A DNA stretch of 64,000 nt from Cichorium intybus (GCA_023525715.1 CM042012.1:35040151-35104150), one strand, 5' to 3'; positions 25,470 through 38,329 are shown, numbered from the stretch's first letter. Made by a program: numbers and translations. The notes: a model not told the origin generated them from the letters alone.

Positions 25470-25770
25470 GGGAGTACCGGTCACGGAGCCTTCTATGATG
25501 CTTAGTTGACCCACATTACTACCGTGAACACCATCCCGAGTGTGGTGTATGTGGTGTGATGAACTTAAATCTGATGTGATATAATCACCATCACGGTGAA
25601 CCACACCCAATTGCAAAAAACTATAAATATTTTTTTTATTTTTTTTCTTAAACCTTAGCCAATAAAAAAAATTTGGTTTTTATTTAGTTTTGAGTTTTTT
25701 TAATTATAAAAGATGACATAGCGTATAACGATGATGTGGCAACCATTTACATGTGACCATGGGTAAATAC
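25470..25770. mobile_element. PIF/Harbinger-related MITE or truncated end
   Basis: Starts GGGAGTACCGG, the same terminal word (GGGAGTACC) as the adjacent PIF element. Its right part (25660-25770) resembles the right subterminal region of that element (about 35200-35370), including GGTTTTTATTTA and GATGTGGCA, and ends in a worn CCATGGGTAAATAC. No ORF. Confidence 0.5.
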
Positions 25771-27177
25771 TAAGGCTAAAGGGAGTACCCCGTGATAGGG
25801 GCCGTGATCGCCACGTGTGCAAGCCATCACGACGTGCACACCGCCCCGTGTGTGTCATGATGTCCGTGATCGTGAAGGAAGGTGATGTTGGTCACGGTGT
25901 ATCACGCGAGTTTTAAATTTTTTTTATTCCTAAAAGCCGTTGAACGGCTATATTTTAAAAAAAAAAATTTAAACCAAATTTTTTTCCTATATATACATAC
26001 ACCTCTCATCCACACAAACTCACACAATTCTCATATATACATATATTCACACAAATGGAATTTTTTGAACAATTCGATTCGGACGACGGCGAATTTATCA
26101 ACACGTTTTTTAATGTTGTTGCGCACGGTGCCGCCGAAGGGTCTTCAAACGTTAGACACACCAGAACCTCTATCAACCAAGATCGGCAAGCTGCACACGA
26201 TCTTTTGGTACGTGACTATTTTGCTGATCCTCCTTTGTATGGTGACAAATATTTTAGACGTCGTTATCGTTTACCTAGAGAGTTATTTTTGCGTATTAGC
26301 AACGCTTTAGAGGCGCGATATGATTATTTTAAATAAAAACCCGATAGTAGAGGTAGAATGGGTTTTAGTTGTATACAAAAATGTTCGGCTGCACTTAGGT
26401 ATTTAGCATTAGGCATAACAGCTGATGCTAGTGATGAGTATCTGAAATTGGCTGAGAGGACCGTAAGGGACACTGTGGATTGGTTTTGTGCATGTGTTAT
26501 TGACGTGTTTGACAAAGAATATTTGCGTAAACCTACAGCTCGTGATATCGAGAAGTTATATGCGGCACATGAAGCGAGACATGGTTTACCTGGTATGCTT
26601 GGTCGCCTTGATTGTACCCATTGGGCGTGGGAAAAATGTCCAACTGCGTGGAAATGACAATTTACTCGAGGTGACGTAGGTGAGCCAACCATGATATTGG
26701 AAGCCGTTGCATCATTCGATTTGTGGATTTGGCATGCGTACTTTGGGGTAGCCGGGTCCAACAATGACCGAAATGTTCTTAATCAATCTCCAATTTTCAA
26801 TGATATTTGGACCGGGCGAGCTCCTAGTATGTCATTCATAGTGAACGGACATCAATACAAACACGGCTACTATCTTTGTGATGTGATTTATCCAGATTAC
26901 GCCACATTTGTGAAGGCGTACGCGGTACCTCGAAGTGAAAAAACAAAGATGTTTACACGACGACAAGAATCAGCTAGGAAGGACATTGAAATGGCATTTG
27001 GGGTACTCAAACAAAAATGGCATATGATCAAACATGCCTCACGAATCCATGACGACGGTAGGATGAAGACATTTATGTATGCGTGCATCATTATGCACAA
27101 TATGATTGTTCAATATAAAGGTAGAGCGATTTGCACGTACGACGAGGCCGATGCGGTTAACCCGGAAATGCAATTCA

Positions 27178-27944
27178 TGAAAGATTTTCTGCAACCATGA
27201 ACTAAATATCCTAAGTTCACATGCAACCTATAAGGATCTATGTTTTCTTCTAATTGAACATATAACAAATCCTAAAGGCCATAAGAAAATTAACTAAAAG
27301 AATAAAATTAGAGAAACCAACCTTTTAGAATTTTCTGGAAGCTGAGCAGCAAAAGTATCCTGCCTCAAATGAGATCACACCCAAGCCGAGAGGATTATGG
27401 ATCGAGATTCCAGAGAGAAACAATAGAATGAGCAACTGATAATGAGGTCTAGGGGTCCCTATTTATAGGGAACCAAAGGGTAAAGCTAGAAACCCTAGCC
27501 GCAGCCCATTTTCCGGATTATGTGTACGCGCGCCGCGGCCTTTACATTGGCGCGCCGCGCGCCCCAATTCAACTATTGAATTCGTACGGATATGTACGCG
27601 TGTCGCAGCATTTACATTTGCGCGCCGCGCGCCGCAATTCAACTATTGAATTCGTACGACTTTAATCCCTGACCTCCTGATTAATCCAATTAATGTCACA
27701 GAAATTAATCCAATTAATTTCTGATTAATTATTAATCAAACAATACTATTTCTAATTAATATATTATCTCCATAATATATTAACAAACAATATCTTGATT
27801 TATTAGTCATATAATAAATCAACCCTTTCTCTTTACTTAACTTTTCCAACAACCTCCAGCCATGAGGGCAACCCAAATGGACTGTGCTACTATTAATTAG
27901 GCAAATACTAATTATTAGTCATGGCTTAGACACCTAATCCAACA
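27178..27944 (-). repeat. LTR of the copia element (3' LTR in minus sense)
   Basis: Contains a minus-strand TATA box, CTATAAATAG (27460-27469), and directly upstream of it (in minus sense) a 70-bp tandem duplication (27523-27592, 27593-about 27662) whose core is the palindrome-rich GCGCGCCGCGCGCC. Confidence 0.9.
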
Positions 27945-28795
27945 GTCTCCCACTTGGATAAGTCTATGACTATAATTACCAATTTAACCTCTAATTAACC
28001 AGCACTTTTAGCTTCCTAGAAACAACTGCCAAACTCTGATCTAATCAGTTCTGTCCATAGATAAGTGATCAGATGATCCACCGTCCAACAAGATATTTTT
28101 CAGACTCAAGACATGGATTAAAGTCAATCCTGGTCTGATTCACTGTTCCTCGATATCCGATTTGCATATGACTCTTAGACTACCAATTTAGTCCCGGTTG
28201 GCCAACCATTTTAGTCAACTTCAAATTCATCGAGAGGCCTACATATATCTGTTCCCCGTTAGGGTCAAGGGACGAATAAGCTTCGACTCATATACTTATG
28301 TCTTTTACCAGACAAATCACTCACAACAATACGTTTTATAACACCGAGTTACCGATGCGTTTTCATATTATCAATGAACAACCGTCTAATAAATCATAAC
28401 TCATATGTCTTAGCTTAAAGATCAAAAGATATTATCGTCTCAACATTGCTGGTGATGAAATCCATGAAGCAATCCATTGAGCGCGGGTTTATCTAATACT
28501 CAAATCTCCATTTCCAAGTACTCACGAATGGTGCAGCAATCCAATTGCAATGTCTAACTCCTTAGACAATCTATTACCAATTCATGACAGTCTTACTTCA
28601 CACTTACTCCCAAAAAGTGTAATCGACTGTGGATATTTGAATAATCCAATTATTCAGGAAGTAAAACATGCAAAATGAAACACAATGATAAAGTATTGAC
28701 AAAAGTAGTAAACCATTACTCATTAATAAATCTCTATTATTAAATCACAAGAGTCAAATACAATACATTGTTACAAGTTTCGAAACCTATCTAAT

Positions 28796-31700
28796 TTACA
28801 TAAACTTTATATCATCTCTTAATCCAATGCTCCTAGCATGCTGATTATGCTTAATCCTACTCAGAGCCTTTGTCAAGGGATCTGCAGGATTATCTTCCGA
28901 TGATACCCTCTTTACCACGAGGTGACCTTCTTTTACCTTATGCCTTATGTAGTGGTACTTTCTGTCGATATGCCTGGACTTTCCATGGTCTCGCGGTTCC
29001 TTTGTTAAGGCGACCGCACCTTCGTTATCGCAGAACAGTTCCACGGGCTCCTGAATACTCGGGACTACTCCAAGGTCACCGATGAAGTTCTTCAGCCAAG
29101 CCGCTTCCTTAGACGCTTCACTTGCTGCTATATACTCTGATTCACAAGTAGAATCAGCCACTGTATCTTGCTTGGAACTTTTCCAAGTTATTGCTCCTCC
29201 GTTCAGAGGGAATACCCAGCCAGACTGAGACCGACCACTGTCTCTATCCGTCTGAAAACTGGCATCCGTATATCCTTCAACTCTCAATGTATCACTGCCT
29301 CCAAGGACCAACACCATGTCCTTTGTCCTTCGCAGATACTTGAGTATATTCTTTACAGCTATCCAATGCGCCCTTCCAGGGTTACCCTGGTACCGACTGA
29401 CCATGCTCAAGGCAAAGGCCACGTCAGGGCGAGTACACGTCATAGCGTACATGATCGATCCTATGGCCGAAGCGTAAGGTACCCGACACATTTCAGCTAT
29501 TTCTTCGTCTGTACTCGGACTTTGAGTCTTACTCAATTTTGCATTACTTTGGATAGGTAGCTCTCCCTTCTTGGAATTTTCCATACTAAACATTTTCAGT
29601 ACCTTTTCCAAGTATGTACCCTGACTAAGTCCAATTAGTCTCTTCTTCCTATCTCTCAATATTCTTATCCCGAGAATGTAGGCAACCTCTCCTAGGTCCT
29701 TCATGGAGAAACATTTCCCAAGCCAAGCCTTGACACCTTGCAAGGTTGGAATATCGTTTCCCATGAGCAGTATGTCATCGACATACAGTACCAGAAAGGT
29801 GACTATACTCCCACTAGCCTTGACATATACGCAGGACTCATCCTCGCTCCTAGAGAACCCAAACTCTTTGACTTTCTCATGGAAACAAAGATTCCAGCTG
29901 CGAGAAGCTTGCTTCAATCCGTAGATTGATCTCTCAAGCTTACACACCTTATTAGGATACTTTGCATCGACAAAACCCTCTGGCTGATTCATGTAGACAT
30001 CCTCAGTCAACTTTCCATTAAGGAAGGCGGTTTTGACGTCCATCTGCCAAATTTCATAGTCATGAAATGCAGCTATGGCCAGCATAATCCTAATAGACTT
30101 TATCTTGGCTACTGGTGAGAAGGTCTCGTCATAGTCAACCCCTGGGGTTTGAGTAAAGCCCTTCGCAACCAGTCTTGCCTTGAAAGTGTGTACCTTTCCG
30201 TCCATGTCCGTCTTCTTCTTGAAGATCCATTTGCACCCGACTGTCTTTCGACCCGGTACGTTGTCAACCAAGTTCCAAACTTGATTGTCATACATGGACT
30301 TGATCTCGCTATCCATGGCCTCTTTCCACTTGGCAGACTCAGGGCCCGCCACTGCTTCCTGGTAGTTAGCTGGTTCATCTAAATTTATCAGTGTCCTATC
30401 ACTGACAAACGTGTCCCCATCCGAAGTTATATGGAAACCATAAAACTCGGGTGGCATGCTAACCCTACCAGAACGCCTAAGAGGTAAGGATACATCTGTC
30501 GGACCAACAGGAACTTCTTCATCATGTTGGTTGCTAGTTTCTCCTAAGGTTGCGTTATCTGATGACTCTTGAATTTCTTCCAGATCAATGGTACACCTAC
30601 TGTCCTCTTTGAATATGAGCTCTCTCTCTCGAAAGACCGCTCGTCTAGCTACAAAGACCACGTCCTCGCTTGGTCTGTAGAATAGATATCCAAATGACTG
30701 TTTGGGATAACCAAGGAAGAAACACCTTTCGGTTCTGTCTGCGAGTTTGTCTTGAGTCTCTCGTCTAACGAAAGCCTCACAACCCCAGACCTTGATATGT
30801 GCCAACGAGGGAACTTTCCCCGTCCACATCTCATGAGGTGTTTTAGCAACCTTCTTAGTTGGGACAAGATTGAGGATATGGGCGGCAGTCTCTAAGGCAT
30901 ACCCCCAAAAGTGAATGGGAAGTGAAGCTCGACTCATCATGGAACGAACCATGTCCAACAGTGTTCGGTTGCGCCTCTCTGCAACACCGTTCAACTGTGG
31001 TGTCCTGGGAGGTGTCAACTACGAAATTATTCCGCATTCCTTTAGATAGTCTAGGAACTCGATACTTAGATACTCTCCGCCTCTGTCGGACCTGAGCATC
31101 TTTATCTTCCCGCCTAATTGATTTTCTACCTCGTTCTTAAACTCTTTGAACTTTTCAAAGGTGTCCGACTTGTGCTTGATCAAGTAGATATAACCGTATC
31201 TACTAAAATCGTCGGTAAAGGTCACGTAGAACCGCGTGCCATCCTATGTGGTTGATCTGAATGGACCACACACATCCGTGTGAATGATGTCCAGCAGACC
31301 CTCACCTCTTTCAAAAGATCCTTTGAAAGGTGATTTAGTCATCTTGCCCAACAGACAAGATTCGCATACATCATCCGACCTGAGGTCGAATGATTCCAAC
31401 ACTCCATCCTTTTGGAGTTGGGCGATGCGTTTCTTGCTGATGTGCCCGAGCCGACTATGCCACAGACATGCCTTTTCTACACCACTGGTAGAATCAATAT
31501 AATTTACACCATTTCCTAAATTGTCAACACATTCAACAGTTTCATACACACCATCACAAGGATAAGCAGTAAAAATCAAAATACCATTTTTGAAAACAGA
31601 AATCGAACCAATTTTATTATCAAAAGAAAATTGAAATCCTTGTCTGAACAATGCGTGAAATGAAACAATGTTTCTTGCCATTTCTGGCGAATAGCAACAA

Positions 31701-32824
31701 TTAAATAACTCTATACTAACATCACTACTAAGCACTAAACTGTAAACGCCGATCTTGGTAACAGGGGACGATCTCCTATTGCCCATGATCAAGTTCAGTC
31801 TACCGTGCTCCACCTCCCTGCTTTCCTTTAGGCCCTGCAGATCAAAACAAATGTGAAAACCACATCCTGTATCAAGGACCCAAGAATTAGAAGATGGTGA
31901 GTTTTTAGAGATAGTGTATATACCTACTGTCGATGGCTTTACTTTCCCATCCTTGACATCCTGCAAGTATTTGGGGCAGCTTCTCTTCCAATGGCCCTTC
32001 TCCTTGCAGTAAAAACAGTTGGCTTCATCAGGGTTGGCCACACAAGGAATGTGGGAAGTCTTGGTTCTCGAGCCATTACTGGATGACCCGACCTGAACCT
32101 TTTCCCTCCAATTTTGCTTAGGAGGGCCCTTCCTTTTCTTTCCTTTGCCACTTTCGATGGCTAGGACGGGCTGATTAACCGAGGGTACACTTTTACCCTT
32201 CATCCCGTCCTCAGCTACTCGAAGCATGCGATGCAACTCAGTCATATTAGCCTGATTGTTGTTCAAATGATAAGCCAGCCTGAACTGGTCATAAGAACTC
32301 GGTAACGAGTTAAGCACTATGTCAACAGCCAACTGCTCCGGTACAGGCATCGCAAGCTTTCTAAGCCGCTCCACGTAACCTTGCATTCTTTGCACATGAG
32401 TGCAGATGGACTCTCCATCTTTAAGTTTGCTGTTCGTGAAGTCCTTGACTACCTCGCACCTCTCGATGCGCTCTTGCTTGCGGAACTTTTCCGCAAGCTC
32501 CTTGTGCATCTCAAAGGGCCAGTAGTCTTCGTATATTCTTTGCAATTCGGGGTTCATTGTGGCGATCATGATGCAGGCCACTTTGGTCGCATCATCAGAA
32601 TGTTTTTGGTACAAGGAAATCTCCTCGGGAGTAGCAGTTTCAGGGTCAATATCGACAAGCTCGGTCTCGAGGACATACTCTTTGTTCTCGTACCTCAGAG
32701 CCATCTTGATATTTCTAATCCAGTCATTGTAGTTTGTCCCGTTCAATTGAACCTTGGAACATAATGAGAGGATTGAGGGAACACTGGAGTTTGAGTAGGG
32801 AGCGGATTGATCAGCAGAAGACAT
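28796..32824 (-). pseudogene. copia gag-pol polyprotein with two in-frame stops
   Basis: A single minus-strand frame of 1343 codons holds the full copia order: Gag (starts MSSADQSAPYSNSS), zinc knuckle CFYCKEKGHWKRSC, protease WVLDTGC, GAG-pre-integrase (HSRLGH ... CESC), integrase (HTDVCGPF, TFTDDFSRYG, RSDRGGEYLS), reverse transcriptase (FLVLYVDDILLM), and RNase H (GYTDASFQTD ... SEYIAASEA). TAG stops at 31244-31246 (codon 527, start of integrase) and 31019-31021 (codon 602, inside integrase) break it. No frameshift is present. The RT and RNase H motifs look intact. The product would copy RNA to DNA and integrate it, but this copy cannot make an uninterrupted integrase. The clade looks Angela/Tork-like, not resolved by eye. 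Confidence 0.92.
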
Positions 32825-34155
32825 CTATAAAAGAAGGTAAGTTTAATTAGATACTTGTCGGTCCTTATAATAACCCAATGTAGAATAAGGCTAGGATCCA
32901 ACTATAACAATTTGCAACATAGAAGAGGGATGCCGTAATCTATAAGCAAATTTTTATAAAGGTAGGCGAATGACGATTCAGCCAATTCCACCGCGGAAAA
33001 ATAATCTTATTATAAATGGAATTCCTAGTTTCTTATGAGATTTATTGAACTGTTCAATAGCATGTTTAATCTCGGATATGCCCCACCGTTTGTGATTGGG
33101 ATGCCGAGGATCACAAACCGGGTGTGAATAACCATGCAAATTAGCTTGGTACTCTCGGGGTCCATTATCATCTCAAATTGATGTGCCGGTAAACCACACA
33201 CGCTCCATCAACAATGATAACACCCGAGACACCCATTGCCACTCTTTATAAACCCCCATTGGTGTGCCGGTAAACCACACACGCTCCACCAACGTTTCAT
33301 AAAGTGCAATGTGCAATTTCATGGGGTAGCATCAAATTCACATTTTTCTTAAAGTAACTAGATTGAGATTTTGTGTAAAGGTTCTAGTACTTTGATCATT
33401 ATACTTTTAATGATTATGTGGTCATATCAAAACTGTTCGGCTAACGACCCTCCACTGATCAGGCGAGCGGTGGGTGAGAGTGTTCACCCATTAGACTGCC
33501 ATTTTACAGGCAGCCTCCTTATACCCACTTTATAGACCAGCTTCGTGAATGAGGCCTACTATTGAATTGACTGACCAATTTTATCTTATACATATAGTAT
33601 TAACAATTAATAACATATATAAGATGTATTTTAAAACCCTTTAAAATATTCAAGGGTTATCATTTAATTTTACCAAATTTAACAATTAAATTTTGAATTA
33701 AATTAAACCTTAAATTCAATTTAATCAATTTTAATTATCAATTAATTAAATCTAAATATTTTAAACATTTTAAAATATTTTTCTGGATTTATTCCATTAA
33801 TTTCGCAATTTTAAAATTAATTAAATCCCTTTTGAATTATCCTTTAATTAACAATTAATTAAATTAATTCAAATGTAGATAGGTTTATCCAAATTAATCA
33901 AATTAATTAGAACCTATCCTAAACCCCCTAGATTTCGAATTCAAATAATGGGGTTTAAGGTTATCCATTTAATCAACAAATAAAGTTACCAAAAATAGAA
34001 AACCTTCTAAAACCCTAATAGTGATTTTCGAAATAGGCAAGAGGGGGATTAGGGTTTCCAAAACCCTAATCCTAGAAATCGATCCTGATATATATTAGGG
34101 TTTATAGGCTTTAAACCCTAAAACAGTTATAGCAATTCAACAAGAAAACAAGACA

Positions 34156-34169
34156 GGCTCTGATACTAC
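34156..34169 (-). promoter_or_regulatory. Primer-binding site of the copia element
   Basis: The minus strand reads GTAGTATCAGAGCC next to the LTR, the initiator tRNA-Met complement TGGTATCAGAGC with one mismatch near its start. Confidence 0.65.
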
Positions 34170-34936
34170 TGAAAGATTTTCTGCAACCATGAACTAAATA
34201 TCCTAAGTTCACATGCAACCTATAAAGATATATGTTTTCTTCTAATTGAACATATAACAAATCCTAAAGGCCATAAGAAAATTAACTAAAAGAATAAAAT
34301 TAGAGAAACCAACCTTTTAGAATTTTCTGGAAGCTGAGCAGCAAAAGTATCCTGCCTCAAATGAGATCACACCCAAGCCGAGAGGATTATGGATCGAGAT
34401 TCCAGAGAGAAACAATAGAATGAGCAACTGATAATGAGGTCTAGGGGTCCCTATTTATAGGGAACCAAAGGGTAAAGCTAGAAACCCTAGCCGCAGCCCA
34501 TTTTCCGGATTATGTGTACGCGCGCCGCGGCCTTTACATTGGCGCGCCGCGCGCCCCAATTCAACTATTGAATTCGTACGGATATGTACGCGCGTCGCAG
34601 CATTTACATTTGCGCGCCGCGCGCCGCAATTCAACTATTGAATTCGTACGACTTTAATCCCTGACCTCCTGATTAATCCAATTAATGTCACAGAAATTAA
34701 TCCAATTAATTTCTGATTAATTATTAATCAAACAATACTATTTCTAATTAATATATTATCTCCATAATATATTAACAAACAATATCTTGATTTATTAGTC
34801 ATATAATAAATCAACCCTTTCTCTCTACTTAACTTTTCCAACAACCTCCAGCCATGAGGGCAACCCAAATGGACTGTGCTACTATTAATTAGGCAAATAC
34901 TAATTATTAGTCATGGCTTAGACACCTAATCCAACA
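34170..34936 (-). repeat. LTR of the copia element (5' LTR in minus sense)
   Basis: Promoter-bearing copy: TATA box at 34452-34461 (minus), tandem GC-palindrome units at 34515-34584 and 34585-about 34654. Confidence 0.9.
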
Positions 34937-35548
34937 ATTCATTCCCGGAATACCCGAATATTTACAACAAGTACCCGAAGTTCAAAATTCCGAAACGTGC
35001 CAATATCTTCGTGAAGATTTAGCCGAGCATGTTTATCGAAACAGATTGGATGAAGACGAGTTTTTTTTTTTTAATTTCCATGTAATATTTTTTTCTTTAA
35101 ATTTCTATGTAATTTTTTTTATTTTTAAATTTCTATGTAATGTTTTTTAAATTAATGTAATTTTTATGTTTAATCTAATGTTATTTAAATTAAAAATTAG
35201 GTTTTTATTTATTTTTGAATTTTTTTAAATTAAAAAAGATGATGTGGTGTGATGAAATGTGATAGTAATAAAATGTGTGTTGTGATGGAGCGTGATAGAA
35301 TGTGATAGAGATAAAATCTGACGTGGCGCTGATGTGGCACCCATCACATTTATACAATGTAATGGGTACTCCCAAAGATCTAATGGTCTTATCATACGAG
35401 CGGTGGAAAAGTAAATCCGATGTGGTGGAGGGGGCATTCCTGTATCTATTTTATTTTCGCAAATGTAACCACACCTTTTCTTTTTGCGATATTTGCAATT
35501 TATGATATTTGACGTTTGGTTCAAAACTAGAAGAACGAACCTATTTCA

Positions 35549-37335
35549 ATGGCAGCTTTGATACCGCCACTGAAACCCTCTATAGCAATCAGCCTCAGCT
35601 TTCCACTCATCTACAGATCCTCCCCGAAATCACTTGCAACAAAAATGGATTTCCGTGTCACTGCCGCTGCCTCTACTGCTTCCGCTGTCACTAACAGAAA
35701 GCTTCCCGTTTTGCTTTTCGACATAATGGACACGATTGTTCGCGACCCGTTTTACCACGACATCCCTGCCTTCTTCGGGTACTCTTTTTGTTTCAATTTC
35801 ACAAGTACCATCGTATTTCTAATGAATATCGATTTGGTCAAAGCAATTTTCTATCACTATTGCGGGACCTTGTCCAATGGAGTATTCCCCTCTCTTATAG
35901 ATTGGACGAACGTATGACACGCAATTACGTAGATACTATAATAAATTCCATATCATAGAAAAGTTTCAACTCTAAGTTGAAATTGAGTGTATTTAAATTC
36001 CCTAATTCTTATCATGAAGTTTGATGCGGTTACCAAGAATTTGAGGAAGGTTATAACAGTTGATAGGGAAAATTAATTCATATGGTTAACCTTATTAGTA
36101 AGGGATTACTTATTATGAAGCTTTTCTAAGATTGTTTGTGTTAGGTTAAATTCTATCTCACTTTTATCAAATTGAGATGTTTGACTCAGAATGTCGATGA
36201 AGGAACTTTTAGACAGCAAACATCCTACAGCGTGGGTTGAGTTTGAAAAGGGGCTCATTGATGAGGTATTGGATATTATTCATATTACTAAAATAATCTT
36301 TTGGTTTGGAGATTATAAACGACATTTTACAGCAATAAAGATAACATTTGAATAGCCCCCCTTTACAAAAGTGGTGTTGAAATTTGACTTCTTTGGCTTA
36401 CATTATTCAAGAATATCTTTTTGTCAGATGGAACTGGAAAGGATCTTTTTCAAAGATGGAAGACATTTTGACTTGGAAGGTAGTTACAAAAGATCTATCA
36501 ATTTACAAGATTTGACTATTGATCAAATAAGTGTCTTACGTTTGATTTTCTTTTCAGGTCTCAAAAGCTGTGTAAGTCAAGGATACTCGTATATAGAAGG
36601 TGTTGAAGAACTTCTTCGTACACTGAAAGATAATGGCTATGAGATGCATGCTTTTACAAATTACCCAATATGGTATGAATGAATTGCAAGGTTTGTCACA
36701 TACTTATTTGTCAAATTAATATATCATGAAAAGAAATTTGAGATACCCAATGGAACAAGTTTGAATCTTGGTTACTATTTAGTGACATTGTTCCCTTTCC
36801 CATTTGTTATAATGCTTCACTTTAATTTATTGTTTAATAGGTACAAAATGATTGAGGACAAATTGAAGCTTTCCTCATACTTGTCTTGGACATTTTGTTC
36901 ATGTATAATTGGTAAATATAAATATGATTTGCCTTTTGAGAGTATGACAGTAGATATGAAATTAATCAAAACCATTCTTCTATAAATGCAGGAAAAAGAA
37001 AGCCTGATCCCCTTTTCTATTCGGAAGTTATAAAGCACCTTGACATCGAGCCACAAAATTGTGTCTTCATTGATGACAGGTATAATAATAACAAAAATAA
37101 TAATCTATAGTTTGTCTATTTTATTAAATATGTTGAACATTGTTAAAATAACAGTGGTAACTTTTTACAAATATGCAATAGGATGAAAAATGTAGAGGCT
37201 GCAAAAGAAGCTGGCATCATTGGACTACAGTTCAAGAATGCAGATTTATTGAAGCAAGATCTATCTATTTTGGGAATCAAATTTGAAAACAAGAACATGC
37301 AAAACCATGAATTTCAGCAAACAAGCGGGCTATAA
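35549..37335 (+). CDS. FHY1: FHY1-like FMN hydrolase (HAD phosphatase), plastid-targeted, seven exons
   Basis: HAD-superfamily phosphatase resembling Arabidopsis FHY1, which dephosphorylates FMN to riboflavin in the chloroplast. Exons: 35549-35778, 36190-36265, 36428-36479, 36558-36672, 36841-36911, 36992-37079, 37182-37335, all with GT-AG introns and consistent phases, giving 261 residues. HAD motifs are complete: LLFDIMDT (nucleophile Asp and acid Asp), HAFTNYP (motif II Thr), KRKPDP (motif III Lys), and FIDDR (motif IV Asp pair). The Ser/Thr/Ala-rich, acid-poor N-terminus (about the first 50 residues) looks like a transit peptide, and the start is the first ATG in frame. There are extra residues after DLSILGI at the C-terminus. 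Only 175 bp separate its ATG from the PIF transposon, so its distal promoter is transposon DNA or displaced. The symbol rests on recalled family resemblance; the substrate is not proven. Confidence 0.88.
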
Positions 37336-37869
37336 AACCATCTTTTGTAATGGTACATACTTTTATTTGCATTTCCTCTGTTGTAGGAAATATGAAAAGT
37401 TAATAAAACTACGCCATTCTTTTGATTGAATTATACATGTCGTGGTTTGTTTGGCGCCTTTTATTGGAAACCAAACGATATAAGATTTGGATTTTATATC
37501 TTTTTATCAGAAACCAAATCCTTCTGTTATGGACAAGAAGTATGTTTAAGAACTTGAATGAACAGCAACAATGCACTTTTAATGTGAAACGGATCTTTGG
37601 TTTTGGTTTTTGTTTGTGTTTGTGTGTTTTTACCTGGAGGCATCGGTGGAGATGAAGAGAACTTGGCCATTAAATGGATTTGAGTTAAAGTTAGTTCAAT
37701 TTGAATTTTTTTTGCCATGTCAGCATATTTATGGCAAATTACTACGTTTTTAGGGGTCAAACCGATTTGGTTCAAAGTTTTACAATTCACATGATGAATA
37801 TTTTAGATGGTTAGTTACCTTAAAACAATATTAAATAGGTTTTACAAGTGGCAAGTTAGTTTTTACGAT

Positions 37870-38110
37870 TGGTCTAGTGGTGATCACTTTGGAATTAAGT
37901 ATTCCAAAGAAGTTGTCTGAGGTTCGAAAAACTTAGAAGCTTTAATCTTAGGATCACATGTTGCTTTAAAGAAAATTAAATTAACCATGCTCAAACAATG
38001 AAAAGTCAGGCATAGAATACAAGGTGCAAAAACCGAGCGAAGCCAAAAAAACCTTGGGTCAGTTTTAACTTTTTTAAATTTAAAGCAATTGATTTTTTTT
38101 TTCAATGTGT
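37870..38110 (+). mobile_element. tRNA-derived SINE remnant
   Basis: RNA polymerase III boxes in tRNA-like spacing: box A TGGTCTAGTGGT (37870-37881) and box B GGTTCGAAAA (37921-37930). It continues as non-tRNA body and ends in a T-rich/A-rich zone. No target duplication was found, so the limits are approximate. Confidence 0.5.
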
Positions 38111-38329
38111 TTTAGTTTCATGTGCCAAAAAGTTGGAAAAATGAAACAGTATCGGCATAAATAAAATGATATAATTTAATTATCATACATGCATGCTTAA
38201 GTTAATTTATCTAATTTGTTAGGGCATCCATAATGCAAAGTTAGTTTCTTTAATTTGTGGTAAGACATTGTTGGATAGGATTCTGAATGTGGTTTTTAGA
38301 ATTATGTTGGGTGTGGCAATGATCATTGA

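Larger units (their letters stand above)
27178..34936 (-). mobile_element. Ty1/copia retrotransposon inserted in the PIF transposase
   Basis: LTRs 27178-27944 and 34170-34936, both 767 bp, starting TGAAAGATTTT and ending ATCCAACA, flanked by the 5-bp duplication attca (27173-27177, 34937-34941). By eye the LTRs differ at four positions (about 0.5%), so insertion is recent. Minus orientation: PBS beside 34170, polypurine tract (CCAAGTGGGAGAC on the minus strand, 27945-27957) beside the other LTR. The leader is long (32825-34169) with two copies of GTGCCGGTAAACCACACACG (near 33181 and 33261). A non-coding stretch of about 850 bp (27945-28795) lies between the pol stop and the LTR. Confidence 0.95.
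26055..35060 (+). pseudogene. PIF/Harbinger (HARBI1-like) transposase, broken
   Basis: Starts MEFFEQFDSDDGEF. The DDE_Tnp_4 nuclease core is recognisable: first Asp in RLDCTHWAW, second Asp in GSNNDRNVLNQSP, Glu in RKDIEMAFGVLKQKW. One reading frame runs from 26055 to the copia insertion (27178) and resumes at 34942, ending in the family-typical REDLAEHVYR and an acidic tail near 35060. It is broken by two in-frame stops, TAA 26334-26336 (codon 94) and TGA 26655-26657 (codon 201), with no frameshift, and by the copia insertion after the catalytic Glu. Known family role: cut-and-paste excision with a Myb-like partner protein, which is absent here. The coordinates include the copia insertion. 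Confidence 0.88.
25781..35373 (+). mobile_element. PIF/Harbinger DNA transposon, interrupted by a copia element
   Basis: Ends GGGAGTACCC (25781) and its complement GGGTACTCCC (to 35373). A matching trinucleotide aaa lies outside each end, which could be the 3-bp duplication, although TTA/TAA is usual. It encodes a DDE transposase (26055 onward) but no Myb-like second ORF is visible, so the copy could not be fully autonomous even if intact. Without the copia element it is about 1.8 kb. Its right end is 176 bp upstream of the start codon of the FHY1-like gene. Confidence 0.75.

Noticed and set aside
25882..26310. 142-codon plus-strand ORF overlapping the PIF transposase start
   Set aside because: It is in another frame from the transposase, whose frame shows clear family motifs.
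26691..27200. Separate 169-residue protein
   Set aside because: It is the C-terminal half of the same PIF transposase frame after an in-frame stop; its last codons are LTR sequence of the copia insertion.
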